Below, in pieces: positions 13,159 through 13,227 of a stretch of DNA of 13,227 bases. Location of the stretch: NCBI GenBank assembly GCA_003483565.1, contig DMYZ01000161.1, forward strand, positions 1 to 13,227. The letters are read 5' to 3'. The stretch comes from Prevotella sp. (GTDB lineage Bacteria > Bacteroidota > Bacteroidia > Bacteroidales > Bacteroidaceae). The notes beneath the pieces were generated by a model, which did no database searches, was not told where the DNA came from, and saw nothing but the letters and a program-made list of their open reading frames with translations. The translations under genes were made by a program, and so were the position numbers. Positions within the stretch are counted from its first letter, which is position 1; every line of letters begins with the position of its first letter.

Positions 13159-13227
13159 TTATTTCAGACTTTGTAATTTAGCAATATATTTACCAAGAAT
13201 ATCAAATTCAATATTGACTATACTTCC
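13159..13227 (-). CDS. ribE: Riboflavin synthase, C-terminal end only (5' part outside window)
   Basis: The last 22 codons and the stop (TAA, 13161-13159) of a minus-strand gene, too short to be listed as an ordinary open frame. The translated end reads GSIVNIEFDILGKYIAKLQS and then LK before the stop. The VNIEFDxxGKY ending is characteristic of the alpha-type riboflavin synthase, which converts two 6,7-dimethyl-8-ribityllumazine molecules to riboflavin. The match is from memory and rests on a short stretch, but the motif is distinctive. An imperfect hairpin follows the stop directly. Confidence 0.75.
   Translation of the reverse strand, partial: GSIVNIEFDILGKYIAKLQSLK

Overview
The window looks like chromosomal DNA of a Bacteroidota bacterium, most likely a Prevotella-type member of the Bacteroidales. 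Three things point that way. Promoter-like sites fit the Bacteroidota pattern TTTG-N19-21-TAnnTTTG. Genes generally lack a clear Shine-Dalgarno sequence and have A/T-rich leaders. Several proteins are of types I associate with this phylum: a short ManC without an isomerase domain, an enlarged GDP-L-fucose synthase, and a small winged-helix protein of the DUF2582 type. I cannot name the species.

Layout. Positions 1-974 hold the 3' end of aspS (+). Two small + strand genes follow: an 87-residue winged-helix protein, with its own -7 box and a strong terminator, and a 117-residue conserved-looking protein that seems to start at TTG. Next is a tight + strand operon, manC-gmd-fcl (2057-5474). It is the complete route from mannose-1-phosphate to GDP-L-fucose, the fucose donor for capsule, O-antigen and protein glycosylation. 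A hairpin at about 5494-5540 can terminate transcription in both directions. It separates this operon from a convergent minus-strand operon, glnS - TPR protein - dedA (9395 down to 5553), driven by a near-perfect promoter at 9457-9488.

The gap 9396-9777 is the least explained part. It holds the glnS promoter, a 13-bp perfect hairpin, and a second near-perfect minus-strand promoter about 90 bases upstream of that hairpin. Together these suggest a small RNA or an attenuated leader. Then come mltG (-) and a HAD phosphatase of the phosphoglycolate phosphatase type (+), which diverge from each other. A TolC-family outer membrane efflux gene (-) converges on the phosphatase gene across a strong hairpin. 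The last 69 bases are the 3' end of riboflavin synthase (ribE, -).

Most of the window is housekeeping: tRNA charging, sugar nucleotide supply, cell wall processing, lipid-carrier recycling and efflux. The envelope theme is real but loose: GDP-fucose synthesis, a DedA protein (the family includes undecaprenyl phosphate transporters), MltG and TolC. I see no mobile element, CRISPR array, tRNA, rRNA or defence system. The points most worth a second look are the candidate RNA at 9565-9694, the non-ATG starts of two genes, and the unknown TPR protein between glnS and dedA.
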